Shown here: piece by piece, positions 1 through 6,668 of the stretch | How the letters are laid out: each line of letters begins with the position of its first letter | Numbering within the stretch: the first letter of the stretch is position 1 | NCBI GenBank assembly: GCA_002433335.1 | Contig: DJHY01000001.1 | Span: 1 to 17,876 of the forward strand | Length of the DNA stretch: 17,876 bases | Origin: Rhodospirillaceae bacterium UBA6608 | GTDB lineage: Bacteria > Pseudomonadota > Alphaproteobacteria > Rhodospirillales_A > Casp-alpha2 | Reading direction: 5' to 3' | Notes under the pieces: model-generated | What the model was told of the DNA's origin: nothing | The model's database searches: none | The model's input: only the letters and a program-made list of their open reading frames with translations | Translations under genes and position numbers: made by a program

Positions 1-276
1 CCATTTGTGCAGGGTGACCTCGACCTTCGGGCCGCCTTCGGGGCGACCGGGACGCGACGCGTCGCCGCGCCGCCCGGTCAGGCGCGCGGGGATGACCCGG
101 GTGTCATTGACCACCATGACGTCGCCGGGACGCAGCAACGACGGCAGGTCGCGAACGACACGGTCATGCAGGCCGTCCGGGGCGACTTCCAACAGGCGCG
201 CGGCGTCGCGGGGGCTGACCGGCTTTTGCGCGATCAGTTCCGGCGGCAGGTCGAAATCGAACAGGTCGACTTTCAT
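1..276 (-). CDS. queA: QueA, S-adenosylmethionine:tRNA ribosyltransferase-isomerase (N-terminal part)
   Basis: QueA transfers and isomerises the ribose of S-adenosylmethionine onto 7-aminomethyl-7-deazaguanine in tRNA, the step giving epoxyqueuosine; it acts in the cytoplasm. Only the first 92 codons are in the window, and the reading frame runs off the left edge without a stop. The start is typical of the family: [19 protein letters not shown], then SPRDAARLL (residues 21-29), [10 protein letters not shown] (43-52) and the family hallmark [16 protein letters not shown] (55-70). A Gly/Pro/Arg-rich insert at about 71-83 precedes KVEVTLHK; inserts here are, as I recall, common in alphaproteobacterial QueA. 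The start is the ATG at 276-274; only a weak GGA lies upstream, so the choice rests on alignment with the family N-terminus. It is divergent from the small membrane protein gene at 418. Confidence 0.93.
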   Translation of the reverse strand, partial: MKVDLFDFDLPPELIAQKPVSPRDAARLLEVAPDGLHDRVVRDLPSLLRPGDVMVVNDTRVIPARLTGRRGDASRPGRPEGGPKVEVTLHKW

Positions 277-334
277 AGGGACGTATTCCGGGTGCAGCGG
301 GGGTCGGCGGGGAACCTATGCCAACGCGCGGCGA

Positions 335-363
335 TTGTCAGGGAATTCTTGGCGGGCTAACGT
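335..363 (+). promoter_or_regulatory. Possible sigma-70-type promoter for the YqaE-like gene
   Basis: TTGTCA (335-340) and TAACGT (358-363) are separated by 17 bases in the divergent gap between queA and the membrane protein gene at 418. The -35 element matches the consensus at five of six positions, but the -10 element at only three. It is a weak, unsupported candidate. Confidence 0.2.
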
Positions 364-417
364 TTTCGTTCGGTCCGATAGGGGCCGGAGCAAATCAACA
401 AGCCGTTAGGGGGTTCC

Positions 418-642
418 ATGATCCGTTTGCTTCTTGCGATTTTGATTCCGTGGTTCGTGTTCTTCACCATCGGTCGCCCGATCCAAGGCATCATCTGCCT
501 GATCCTGCAATGTACGCTGATCGGCTGGATTCCCGCCGCGATCTGGGCCATTTGGGCGCTGAACAACTACAACACCGATAAGAAGATCGCCCAGGCCGGT
601 TTGGGCGGCGGCAGCATGGGCGGCGACAGCGGCGAAAGCTGA
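418..642 (+). CDS. Small YqaE/Pmp3-like membrane protein
   Basis: A 74-residue protein, almost entirely membrane-embedded up to residue 48. The first hydrophobic segment (about residues 2-18) is followed by a Gly-Arg-Pro turn (19-21). A second segment (about 22-48) contains the LIGWIPAAIWAIWAL stretch, which resembles the LLGWIPGIIHALW signature of the UPF0057/Pmp3 (YqaE) proteolipids. Those proteins are linked to membrane potential or salt stress in plants and yeast; their bacterial role is unclear. The tail (55-74) is polar and Gly/Ser-rich. An AGGGGG Shine-Dalgarno sequence stands just before the ATG. It is convergent with the gene ending at 667. The call rests on motif resemblance and topology, and function is unknown. 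Confidence 0.7.
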   Translation: MIRLLLAILIPWFVFFTIGRPIQGIICLILQCTLIGWIPAAIWAIWALNNYNTDKKIAQAGLGGGSMGGDSGES

Positions 643-656
643 TTTAGCCGGCCCGT

Positions 657-679
657 TCCCCGGCGATCAGGGCCGGGGG
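657..679. terminator. GC-rich hairpin between convergent genes
   Basis: CCCCGGC (658-664) pairs with GCCGGGG (672-678) across a 7-base loop, with one extra U-G pair at the base. An alternative pairing, CCGGCCC (648-654) with GGGCCGG (670-676), also exists. It lies between the convergent stops at 642 and 667 and overlaps the last codons of the minus-strand gene. A bidirectional terminator role is plausible from position, but there is no clear T-tract on either side. Confidence 0.35.
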
Positions 680-954
680 CCGAACACGTCGCCCCGCCGG
701 ATTCGCGCCATATGGGCCCCGGCGGCGGCGGCGAAACGCCCCAGAATCATCCTGAGCCCGCGGTTGACGACCAAGAACGCGACCGCGGCCCAGGTATAGG
801 GTTCCCACCATTCGATGACGTGCGGTTCGCCGCCGAAGGGGGCGATCTGTTCGCGCGTCGACAGCACCGCATAAACAGCGCCCGCGACCGAGGTCGCCGC
901 CGCCAGAGAAACCCAGCGGCCATAGGCGAGAAGGCGGCGCAACAGAAATCCCAT
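667..954 (-). CDS. Small two-helix membrane protein of unknown function
   Basis: I do not recognise this 95-residue protein. It begins MGFLLRRLLAYGRW. A hydrophobic segment runs at about residues 13-32 and a second at about 51-70 (YTWAAVAFLVVNRGL). Between them is an acidic, aromatic loop containing HVIEWWEPY, and the C-terminal tail is Arg-rich and basic. By the positive-inside rule both ends probably face the cytoplasm. A strong GGAGG lies 7 bases before the ATG at 954-952, which makes this a convincing gene despite its size. It starts 29 bases after the stop of the Gfo/Idh/MocA oxidoreductase on the same strand, so the two are probably co-transcribed. No functional link can be read from the sequence. 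Confidence 0.65.
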   Translation of the reverse strand: MGFLLRRLLAYGRWVSLAAATSVAGAVYAVLSTREQIAPFGGEPHVIEWWEPYTWAAVAFLVVNRGLRMILGRFAAAAGAHMARIRRGDVFGPRP

Positions 955-983
955 TTTGGTTCCTCCGCGCCGCCCGGTCTCTC

Positions 984-1979
984 TTAGACGTCTTTCAACA
1001 GGACGGGGGTCTTGCTGTCGGCGCTGCGGATGACCGCCTCCAGCACCGCTGTCCCGTGCACGGCCTCGTCCGGGGTCAGCGGATAGGCCGCCCCGCCTTC
1101 GCAGGCGTCGGCGAAAGCTTCCAGTTCGGCGCGCTCCATGTCGAACGGGCCGTATTCGATCATCTCTTCCTTGCCGGGGGTTCCGTCGGCTGCGACCTTG
1201 CAGACGAACATGCGGTCGTAGCTGTGCATTTCGGCCCAGCCGCCGGTGCCGAAGACCTGAATGCGCCAGATCGGCGCCGTCGCCGTCAGAGTGCCCAGAT
1301 AGCCGGTCGCCCCCGAGGCGAAGCGCATCATCACCGAGGTCGTGTCGTCGGTCGGGATTTTTAGGAACTGACGATCGGAGCGGGCGACGACCTCGTCGAC
1401 CGAGCCCATCAGGTTGATGAAGGCATCGACGACATGGATGCCCATCGGGGTCATGCCGCCGGCCGGGCTTTCGTCGGCCTGGGCGCGCCAGCTTTCCGGC
1501 GGATAGCGCAGCCCGCCGGATCCGCTCAAGTTGCCTTCGATATGAAGAATCTGGCCCAACTCGCCGCCCTCGATCATTTCCTTGATCTTCATGGTGATCG
1601 GATGAAAGCGTCGGTTGTGGCCAAGGGCCAGAACCACGCCCGCCGCTGCGGCGGCGTCGGCAGCGGCCTGGGCGCTGGCCCGGTCAAGGGTGAACGGCTT
1701 TTCGATGAAAATCTGTTTGCCCGCGGCGGCGGCGGCAATGACCTGGTCCGCGTGCTGGCTGTGCGGGGTGGCAAGCACGACCGCGTCCAATTCAGGATCG
1801 TTCAGCAGGTCGGCCAAACCGTCGCGCAGGTCGATCCCTTTCTCGGCGCAGTAATTCTGCGCCCGCGCCTTGCGGCCGGTACACCCGGCGGTGAAGGTGA
1901 TCTTGTCGCTCTTGCCGTGGACGGAATTGACGAGAGTCTGGCCCCAACGGCCCAGTCCGGCGATACCTGCCTTGATCAT
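984..1979 (-). CDS. Gfo/Idh/MocA-family NAD(P)-dependent oxidoreductase
   Basis: A 331-residue cytoplasmic dehydrogenase of the family that oxidises or reduces sugars, inositols and related polyols with NAD(P). The N-terminal Rossmann fold starts with GIAGLGRWG (residues 5-13). The family's EKP cofactor/catalytic motif is at 93-95 (IFIEKPFTL), followed by GHNRRFHP (120-127). The substrate-domain motif GGMTPMGIHVVDAF (174-187) carries the usual conserved His (182) and Asp (185). Length and domain order are normal and the protein appears intact. The start ATG at 1979-1977 has AAGGA 10 bases upstream. The gene diverges from the DMT transporter at 2078 and is followed after 29 bases by the small membrane protein. 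The exact substrate cannot be told within this broad family. Confidence 0.9.
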   Translation of the reverse strand: MIKAGIAGLGRWGQTLVNSVHGKSDKITFTAGCTGRKARAQNYCAEKGIDLRDGLADLLNDPELDAVVLATPHSQHADQVIAAAAAGKQIFIEKPFTLDRASAQAAADAAAAAGVVLALGHNRRFHPITMKIKEMIEGGELGQILHIEGNLSGSGGLRYPPESWRAQADESPAGGMTPMGIHVVDAFINLMGSVDEVVARSDRQFLKIPTDDTTSVMMRFASGATGYLGTLTATAPIWRIQVFGTGGWAEMHSYDRMFVCKVAADGTPGKEEMIEYGPFDMERAELEAFADACEGGAAYPLTPDEAVHGTAVLEAVIRSADSKTPVLLKDV

Positions 1980-2001
1980 GCGTATGCTTCCTTAACCCAA
2001 G

Positions 2002-2007
2002 ATTTTA
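2002..2007 (-). promoter_or_regulatory. Possible -10 element for the oxidoreductase gene
   Basis: On the minus strand this reads TAAAAT, five of six matches to the sigma-70 -10 consensus, 22 bases before the ATG of the oxidoreductase. No good -35 element lies at the expected spacing; the best is TTCAAC at 18 bases. It is a weak candidate. Confidence 0.25.
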
Positions 2008-2043
2008 TCTGTAATTGGCACCATGGTTGAAGGGATGACCTTA

Positions 2044-2071
2044 TTGCCAGACCTTCCGCCGCGTCTATAGT
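2044..2071 (+). promoter_or_regulatory. Predicted promoter for the DMT transporter, possibly leaderless
   Basis: TTGCCA (2044-2049) and TATAGT (2066-2071) are separated by 16 bases, and each matches the sigma-70 consensus at five of six positions. Transcription usually begins about 7 bases after the -10 element, here near 2078, which is the A of the ATG. No Shine-Dalgarno sequence stands before that ATG, so the mRNA may start at the initiation codon. Confidence 0.45.
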
Positions 2072-2077
2072 GAAGCC

Positions 2078-3028
2078 ATGGCGACCACCCCGGACCTTAC
2101 TCCCCATCCACCGGTTCACGAGCAAACAGGTCCACGGAAGGTCGACAACTTCCGGGGCATGCTGTTCATGCTCCTCGGCGCGACGCTGATCGCGTTCCTG
2201 CACACGCTGGTTCGCGACATGACGCAGGAACTCCATTCCTTCGAGGTCGCGTTCTTTCGTAATCTGATCGTCCTGCTGGTCTTGACCCCGGCGTTGCTGC
2301 GTCAGGACCGCTCGACCTGGAAAAGCAAGCGCCCCGACCTGCAATTGCTGCGCGGCATCGTCGGTCTTGGGGCGATGCTGAGCTGGTTCTACACGCTGTC
2401 GATCGTGCCGGTGGCCGACGCGACGGCGTTGAGCTTTACCGTGGTGCTGTTCACGTCCCTGGGCGCTGTCTTCCTGCTGCGCGAGAAAATGGGCATGCGC
2501 CGCTGGGGCGCGCTGATCGTCGGGTTCATCGGAACCTTGATCATCCTGCGCCCCGGCTTTCAGGAAATCAGCGCTGGATACCTCTGGGCCCTAGGCTCAA
2601 CATTTATGTGGGCGGGGGCGTTGCTGCTGGTGAAGGTGCTGGTGCGCTACGATTCACCCATCACCATCGTGTTCTATTCGTCGGTCTATTTCACGCCCGC
2701 GACGTTGCTGTTGGCCGTGTTCGTGTGGGAATGGCCGACCTGGATGCAGCTGGGCGAGCTGATCATCATCGGTCTGTTGGCGGCGGCGGCCCATGTCAGC
2801 ATGGCCAAGGCCATGCAACTGGGCGAGGCCACGGCGGTCATGCCCGTCGATTTCACCCGCCTGTTATGGGCGGCGGGCCTGGGTTTCGTGATGTTCGGCG
2901 AATTTCCGGATATGTGGACCTGGGTCGGCGGTACGGTGGTGTTCTGTTCCACCCTGTACATCACCTATCGCGAGCATCGGGCGAAAAGCGCCCTCGAAGG
3001 CGTGAACCTCAAAACCTCCGAGGGCTGA
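2078..3028 (+). CDS. DMT-superfamily (EamA) inner-membrane transporter
   Basis: A 316-residue protein with the two-repeat layout of EamA/drug-metabolite transporters, about ten membrane helices in all. The first EamA repeat covers about residues 27-158, with the characteristic EVAFFRN (56-62), LRGIVGLGAMLSWFYTLS (91-108) and ADATALSFT (113-121) segments. The second covers about 166-297. The N-terminus (1-25) is polar and probably cytoplasmic. Such carriers usually export or import metabolites or amino-acid-like compounds; the substrate is not predictable. The ATG at 2078 lacks a Shine-Dalgarno sequence, and a promoter seems to place transcription initiation on it. The next in-frame ATG (codon 28) would remove the polar leader without harming the first helix, so the start is not fully certain. 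The gene is divergent from the oxidoreductase and convergent with the CoA-transferase (18-base gap). Confidence 0.88.
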   Translation: MATTPDLTPHPPVHEQTGPRKVDNFRGMLFMLLGATLIAFLHTLVRDMTQELHSFEVAFFRNLIVLLVLTPALLRQDRSTWKSKRPDLQLLRGIVGLGAMLSWFYTLSIVPVADATALSFTVVLFTSLGAVFLLREKMGMRRWGALIVGFIGTLIILRPGFQEISAGYLWALGSTFMWAGALLLVKVLVRYDSPITIVFYSSVYFTPATLLLAVFVWEWPTWMQLGELIIIGLLAAAAHVSMAKAMQLGEATAVMPVDFTRLLWAAGLGFVMFGEFPDMWTWVGGTVVFCSTLYITYREHRAKSALEGVNLKTSEG

Positions 3029-3046
3029 TCTTTCGCCGACTGCGGT

Positions 3047-4459
3047 TTAAAACGCGGGCCAGATCGGATCGTGGGTGCCCAGCGGCACCGAACCCGAAGC
3101 CCAATAAGGCTGCGTTTCCGACATCTGCACCACGGGCTTCAGATGCGCCATCGGCCCCCAGACCGTATCGTGGGTTTCCATCAAATCGGCGACGTCCTCG
3201 AACGTCGGCTCGGGCAGTTGCTTGAGCGACGCATCGCCGACGCGGCCCAGTCCGTTGACCCAATGGCCGATCTGCGCCAGCGACAGGCGGACCATCCAGC
3301 TACCGCCTTCGGTGACGCGGCGGTGCAGGGCGGCCATGGCGCCGAACGCCGCCAGATAGCCGGTGACGTAGTCATAGGCCTGCGCGGGGAGGTGGCGGGG
3401 GGTGGTGCCGTCGCCGTGTTCCCACACCGGCCCCATGGCGCATTGCACCAGGGAATCGAACCCGCGCCGCCAGTTCCATGGCCCTTCGTGGCTCCAGGCG
3501 CAAAGGCTGACGAACACGATGCCGGGGCGCAGTTCGGCCAGTCGTTCCGGCGATAGCCCGCGCGCTGCCAGGGTGCCGGGGCGATGGCCCTGGGTGACCA
3601 CGTCGGCTTGACGGATCAAGTCGTCCAGGCGGTCGCGGTCGGCGGCTTCGCGAAGGTCCAGGTCGGCGGCAAGCTTGCCCAGGCCCGTGTCCTGAACAAG
3701 GTTCACGCCGTCCGGCCGATCCGCCCGGCCGATCCGCATCACTTGCGCGCCGTGCTCGGCCAAGGTTCGGCCGCTGACAGGACCGGCAAGGACGCGCGTC
3801 AGTTCCAGGGCGCGCACGCCGGACAGTGGGCGGTCTCCCTGGGGCAGGGGTTCGGCCGGGGCATCGCCAATTTTTTCGATCGACATCAGGGGTAGGGCCG
3901 CAACGGCCTGTCCTTGCGGATGGGCCGCCCATTCCTCGGCGGTGCGGACCATGAAGGCGCAAAGGTTCTTTTCCTTGCCGGCTTCTTCGAAGTCCTGGGC
4001 CTTCCATGTCTTCAGCGCGGCGTCGACGGCGGGGCGCTCGGGCGCGCAGTTCAGGACGCTCAGGATGTCCTGGGCCAGCCAGGGGTAATTGCAGTGCAGC
4101 TGGATCCACCGCCCGTCACCGCATTGATACAGCCCGGAGATATCGGCCCAGACTTCACCCCGGTCGGCGGCATCCAGGCGAACGTGCCGGTTCGACCGCA
4201 TCGCCATGGCGGCGGCGCGGTGGTCGACGGCGATATCCTGATGGCGCCCTGTTTTCGTCTGATGCAAGGCATCGGCGGCAAGGCCGACCGCGCCCAACAC
4301 GGCCGCGCCGGCGGTGGCCAGGCGAAAGTTGCAGGGCAGGATCGGGTCGCTGCCGGTGAAGGCGACTGAATCCGCGCGCCGTCCACCCCAGGCGACCGTT
4401 TCGAGAACGCTGTCCAGGGCTTGCTGCGTCGTGGGTTGCGAGGGCTTGGGCGTGGGCAT
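3047..4459 (-). CDS. Class III (CaiB/BaiF-type) CoA-transferase with a duplicated or permuted layout
   Basis: A 470-residue cytoplasmic enzyme of the family that moves CoA between organic acids. Residues 211-400 carry the usual N-terminal CaiB half: PLSGVRALELTRVLAGPV, then LDLR, RPGIVFVSL, RGFDSLVQ, and AYDYVTGYLAAFGAMAAL. Asp363 sits where the family's catalytic aspartate is expected. Residues about 43-190 instead resemble the C-terminal CaiB half: a degenerate helix ending TGRHQDIAVDHRAAA, then SGLYQCGDGRWIQLH. The order therefore looks reversed or partly duplicated relative to classic CaiB. The frame is unbroken, so it is not a pseudogene. AAGGA lies 10 bases before the ATG at 4459-4457. 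It is convergent with the DMT transporter and divergent from the peptide-importer operon. The acid substrate is unknown. Confidence 0.85.
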   Translation of the reverse strand: MPTPKPSQPTTQQALDSVLETVAWGGRRADSVAFTGSDPILPCNFRLATAGAAVLGAVGLAADALHQTKTGRHQDIAVDHRAAAMAMRSNRHVRLDAADRGEVWADISGLYQCGDGRWIQLHCNYPWLAQDILSVLNCAPERPAVDAALKTWKAQDFEEAGKEKNLCAFMVRTAEEWAAHPQGQAVAALPLMSIEKIGDAPAEPLPQGDRPLSGVRALELTRVLAGPVSGRTLAEHGAQVMRIGRADRPDGVNLVQDTGLGKLAADLDLREAADRDRLDDLIRQADVVTQGHRPGTLAARGLSPERLAELRPGIVFVSLCAWSHEGPWNWRRGFDSLVQCAMGPVWEHGDGTTPRHLPAQAYDYVTGYLAAFGAMAALHRRVTEGGSWMVRLSLAQIGHWVNGLGRVGDASLKQLPEPTFEDVADLMETHDTVWGPMAHLKPVVQMSETQPYWASGSVPLGTHDPIWPAF

Positions 4460-4586
4460 GTGGATGTATCCTTGGTTTTATCTATTTATGCGGATGTCTC
4501 GGCCAATCTTGGTCGATAATTCGCAGGGGGCTGCCCCCCGATATTCCCGAGTTTGCAAGGTGAGGGGCGGGCATGAGACGAGAAAT

Positions 4587-4608
4587 TTCAAACCTGTGAA
4601 GATTTGAA
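4587..4608. promoter_or_regulatory. Inverted repeat TTCAAA-N10-TTTGAA, possible operator
   Basis: TTCAAA (4587-4592) and TTTGAA (4603-4608) form perfect 6-base arms around a 10-base spacer in the divergent region. The form suits a dimeric regulator, but no regulator gene is nearby. AT-rich sequence can produce such pairs by chance. Confidence 0.3.
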
Positions 4609-4688
4609 CAAAAATTGACTCGCTCGCGCGACATATGAAAGCACATTCCGTTCGTTGTTGGATAAGCTTTCTCAATCCTTTCGCGGTG

Positions 4689-4731
4689 ATCTGGCCGAGA
4701 TAAGGGAGCACGCAAGTGTATCTGGCCAGAT
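4689..4731. promoter_or_regulatory. Two copies of an ATCTGGCC palindrome, possible operator pair
   Basis: ATCTGGCCAGAT (4720-4731) is a perfect 12-base palindrome. ATCTGGCCGAGAT (4689-4701) is the same element with one extra base in its right half. The starts are 31 bases apart, close to three helical turns, so both would face the same side of the DNA. This arrangement is typical of a dimeric repressor binding cooperatively. The regulator family cannot be assigned. Confidence 0.4.
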
Positions 4732-4785
4732 GCGAACAAAAGCGCAGTCCAATGCGTACGCGATACCAACGAAGGAGCGGTGCCG

Positions 4786-4899
4786 ATGTGGGAGAATCAG
4801 CCGCCGCGCCGGCCATTGTTGGCCGTCGCATTGTCTGTGTTCAGTTCTCACAGGCGAACCGTGCGGCCCCGAAGTGCTTCCTTGCAATCGCACTGCTGA
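4786..4899 (+). CDS. Possible 37-codon leader peptide
   Basis: This short frame starts MWENQPPRRP and ends in SLQSHC before TGA. A clear GGAG lies about 8 bases before the ATG, which is better than several genuine genes here. The product is Arg/Pro-rich at the start, with a short hydrophobic middle (LLAVALSVF, residues 11-19), and resembles nothing I know. It lies 110 bases upstream of the binding-protein gene and could be a translated leader. If the weak promoter at 4882-4910 is the real one, it would not be in the operon mRNA. It may be chance. Confidence 0.22.
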   Translation: MWENQPPRRPLLAVALSVFSSHRRTVRPRSASLQSHC

Positions 4900-4910
4900 T
4901 ACTTTGAAAT
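4882..4910 (+). promoter_or_regulatory. Weak promoter candidate upstream of the importer operon
   Basis: TTGCAA (4882-4887) and TGAAAT (4905-4910) are spaced by 17 bases, about 100 bases before the binding-protein start. The hexamers match the sigma-70 consensus at four of six positions each. It is the best pair I found close to the operon, but it is weak. Confidence 0.2.
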
Positions 4911-5009
4911 GTTGTTGGTTTTCCCACCCGGGAAGATCGACCGTGCCGGCCGGTGAATTTCAACGGCGTAAAAAACGGGCGGCAGGGAACCGAACTAAGG
5001 GAGCGCTAA

Positions 5010-6548
5010 ATGTTTCGCAAAATTCTAAAAACTCTGCCACTTGCGGCCGTCGCTTTAGGCGTCTGCAGCGGCGTCGCGATGGCGGGCAAGTCCAACGATA
5101 CGTTGGTCTGGGCCACCGACCGTGAAACCGCGGTCGTCGATCCGTACTACAACCGGACCCGCGAACTGGTCATCATGGGCCACGCCGGATGGGACGGTCT
5201 GCTGTATCGCAACGTCGAAACCGGTGAATACGAGCCGTTGTTGGCCAAATCCTACAAATGGGTCGACAACCTGACCCTGGATTTCGAGCTGCGTGACGAC
5301 GTCGTGTTCCACGACGGTTCGACCTTCGGCCCGGAAGATGTCGTCTATACGGTCAAATTCACGACCAATAAGGAAAACGGCATCTACACCTACAACAAGG
5401 TGAGCTGGATGAAGGACGCCGAGCAGACGGGTCCGCACAGCGTTCGCATCCACCTTGAAAAGCCGTTCCCGGCGGCCCTGGCCTATCTGGCTCAGGCCGT
5501 TTACATCCTGCCCGACGGTCACTACGACAAGGCGCCGACCACTAAGGAAGGCAAGAAGGATTACACTTCGGTTCCGCCGATCGGTACCGGCCCGTACAAG
5601 GTCATGGAAGTCGTCCCCGGCGAGAAAGTCGTCATGGAAGCTTTCGACAAGTACATGAAGAACGGTCCCAAGGGACAGCCGGCGATCAAGCACCTGGTTT
5701 ACCGCACGATCAAGGAAACCAACACGCAGCTCGCCGAACTGCTGACCGGCGGCATCGACTGGATCTGGAACGTGCCGAAGGATCAGGCCGAAAAGATGGC
5801 CGATACCGGTCAGGTCACGGTCGAAAACGCCAAGACGATGCGCGTCAGCTACATCGCCTTCGACGTTCGTGGTCGTTCCAAGACCAAGTACTTCATGGAC
5901 AAGCGCGTTCGTGAGGCCTTTGCCCACGCGATCAACCGCGAAGCCATCGTGAAGAACCTGGTCGGCCCGGCGTCGGAAGTCATCCATTCTGCCTGTCACC
6001 CGGATCAGTTCGGTTGCACGCAGGACGTTCCGAAGTGGGACTACGATCCGGAGAAGTCGAAGAAGCTGTTGGCCGAAGCCGGTTTCCCGGATGGTCTGGA
6101 ATTCGACATCTACGCCTATCGTCAGCGTGAATTCACCGAAGCCGTGATCAGCGATCTGGCCAAGGTCGGCATGAAGGCCAAACTGAACTTCATGCAGTAC
6201 CGCAAGCTGCGTGAACTGACCCAGAACGGTGTGACGCCGGTCTATCACATGACCTGGGGTTCCAGCTCGATCCCCGACGTCGCCGCGATCACCGGTGTGT
6301 TCTTCGCCGGCGGCAAGGACGATCCCGCCGAAGATCCGGAAGTCATCGACCTGATCAACAAGGCCGGTAACACGACCGACACCGAAGAACGTAAGGCCCT
6401 GTACAAGAAAGCCCTGACCAAGATCTCGGGCGAGCTGTATTGGCTGCCGATGTTCACCTACGTTCAGTACTACGTCTACAACAAGGATCTGAAGATTCAG
6501 ACCCCGCCGGACGCCATTCCGCGGTTCTTCACCGCCAGCTGGAAATAA
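5010..6548 (+). CDS. Periplasmic peptide-type ABC substrate-binding protein (SBP family 5)
   Basis: This 512-residue protein captures the imported compound in the periplasm and delivers it to the permeases encoded downstream. A Sec signal peptide is clear: MFRK, then a hydrophobic core to about residue 22, and AMA (23-25) with likely cleavage after Ala25. The Cys at 19 is not in a lipobox, so it is probably soluble. The mature part has the family-5 course: DPYYNRTRELVIMGHAGWDGL, then LAKSYKW, LRDDVVFHDGSTFGPEDVVYT, IGTGPYKV and KSKKLLAEAGFPDG. Cys329 and Cys336 could form a disulfide. AAGGGAG stands 6 bases before the ATG. Codon use is richer in CGT and GGT than in neighbouring genes, consistent with high expression. 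A hairpin follows before the first permease. The ligand could be a peptide, opine, nickel complex or other amide; family 5 is broad, so no gene symbol is given. Confidence 0.93.
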   Translation: MFRKILKTLPLAAVALGVCSGVAMAGKSNDTLVWATDRETAVVDPYYNRTRELVIMGHAGWDGLLYRNVETGEYEPLLAKSYKWVDNLTLDFELRDDVVFHDGSTFGPEDVVYTVKFTTNKENGIYTYNKVSWMKDAEQTGPHSVRIHLEKPFPAALAYLAQAVYILPDGHYDKAPTTKEGKKDYTSVPPIGTGPYKVMEVVPGEKVVMEAFDKYMKNGPKGQPAIKHLVYRTIKETNTQLAELLTGGIDWIWNVPKDQAEKMADTGQVTVENAKTMRVSYIAFDVRGRSKTKYFMDKRVREAFAHAINREAIVKNLVGPASEVIHSACHPDQFGCTQDVPKWDYDPEKSKKLLAEAGFPDGLEFDIYAYRQREFTEAVISDLAKVGMKAKLNFMQYRKLRELTQNGVTPVYHMTWGSSSIPDVAAITGVFFAGGKDDPAEDPEVIDLINKAGNTTDTEERKALYKKALTKISGELYWLPMFTYVQYYVYNKDLKIQTPPDAIPRFFTASWK

Positions 6549-6565
6549 CGTTCGGATGAACAAGC

Positions 6566-6592
6566 GGCCCGGCGGCATCCCGCCGCCGGGTC
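6566..6592 (+). promoter_or_regulatory. Intercistronic hairpin after the binding-protein gene
   Basis: CCCGGCGGC (6568-6576) pairs perfectly with GCCGCCGGG (6582-6590) over a 5-base loop, and one G-U and one G-C pair extend the stem to 11. It begins 18 bases after the stop codon. A pyrimidine-rich but not pure-T stretch follows, so it may be a partial terminator or may protect the upstream mRNA end. This would favour binding protein over membrane components, as seen in other importer operons. Confidence 0.6.
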
Positions 6593-6668
6593 CTTCGTTC
6601 CGTTCCCCTTGACTTGGTGCGCCGAGGACGCCTGACCAAGGGCCAGGCGGAGCAGCAACGGAGGTCGT

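Larger units (their letters stand above)
4460..5009. other. Gene-free divergent regulatory region of 550 bases
   Basis: This stretch separates the divergent CoA-transferase gene and the importer operon, and is visibly more AT-rich than the flanking genes, especially 4580-4660. It contains an inverted repeat at 4587-4608, a palindrome pair at 4689-4731, a weak promoter candidate at 4882-4910 and a 37-codon reading frame with a good ribosome binding site at 4786. The longer open frames across it on either strand have no recognisable protein features. I see no transposase remnant, tRNA or known riboswitch, although structured RNA cannot be excluded by eye. Confidence 0.6.

Noticed and set aside
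4524..4540. GGGGG-CTG-CCCCC hairpin as a terminator
   Set aside because: Only five pairs with a three-base loop, no T-tract, and no gene ends there.
4614..4640. TTGACT as a -35 element for the operon
   Set aside because: No acceptable -10 element lies 16-18 bases downstream, and it is almost 400 bases from the gene.
4478..4831. A 117-codon minus-strand frame upstream of the CoA-transferase
   Set aside because: No recognisable motif or hydrophobic pattern, no supporting ribosome binding site, and it covers the palindromes; more likely non-coding.
4655..5125. A 156-codon plus-strand frame through the divergent region
   Set aside because: It overlaps the binding-protein signal peptide in another frame, has no good ribosome binding site and encodes a Cys/Arg-rich sequence with no known features.
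5055..6578. A 507-codon open frame on the minus strand across the binding-protein gene
   Set aside because: It mirrors the codon pattern of a clear plus-strand gene, as GC-rich genes often do; its product is low-complexity His/Arg/Asp/Gly-rich and has no recognisable domain.
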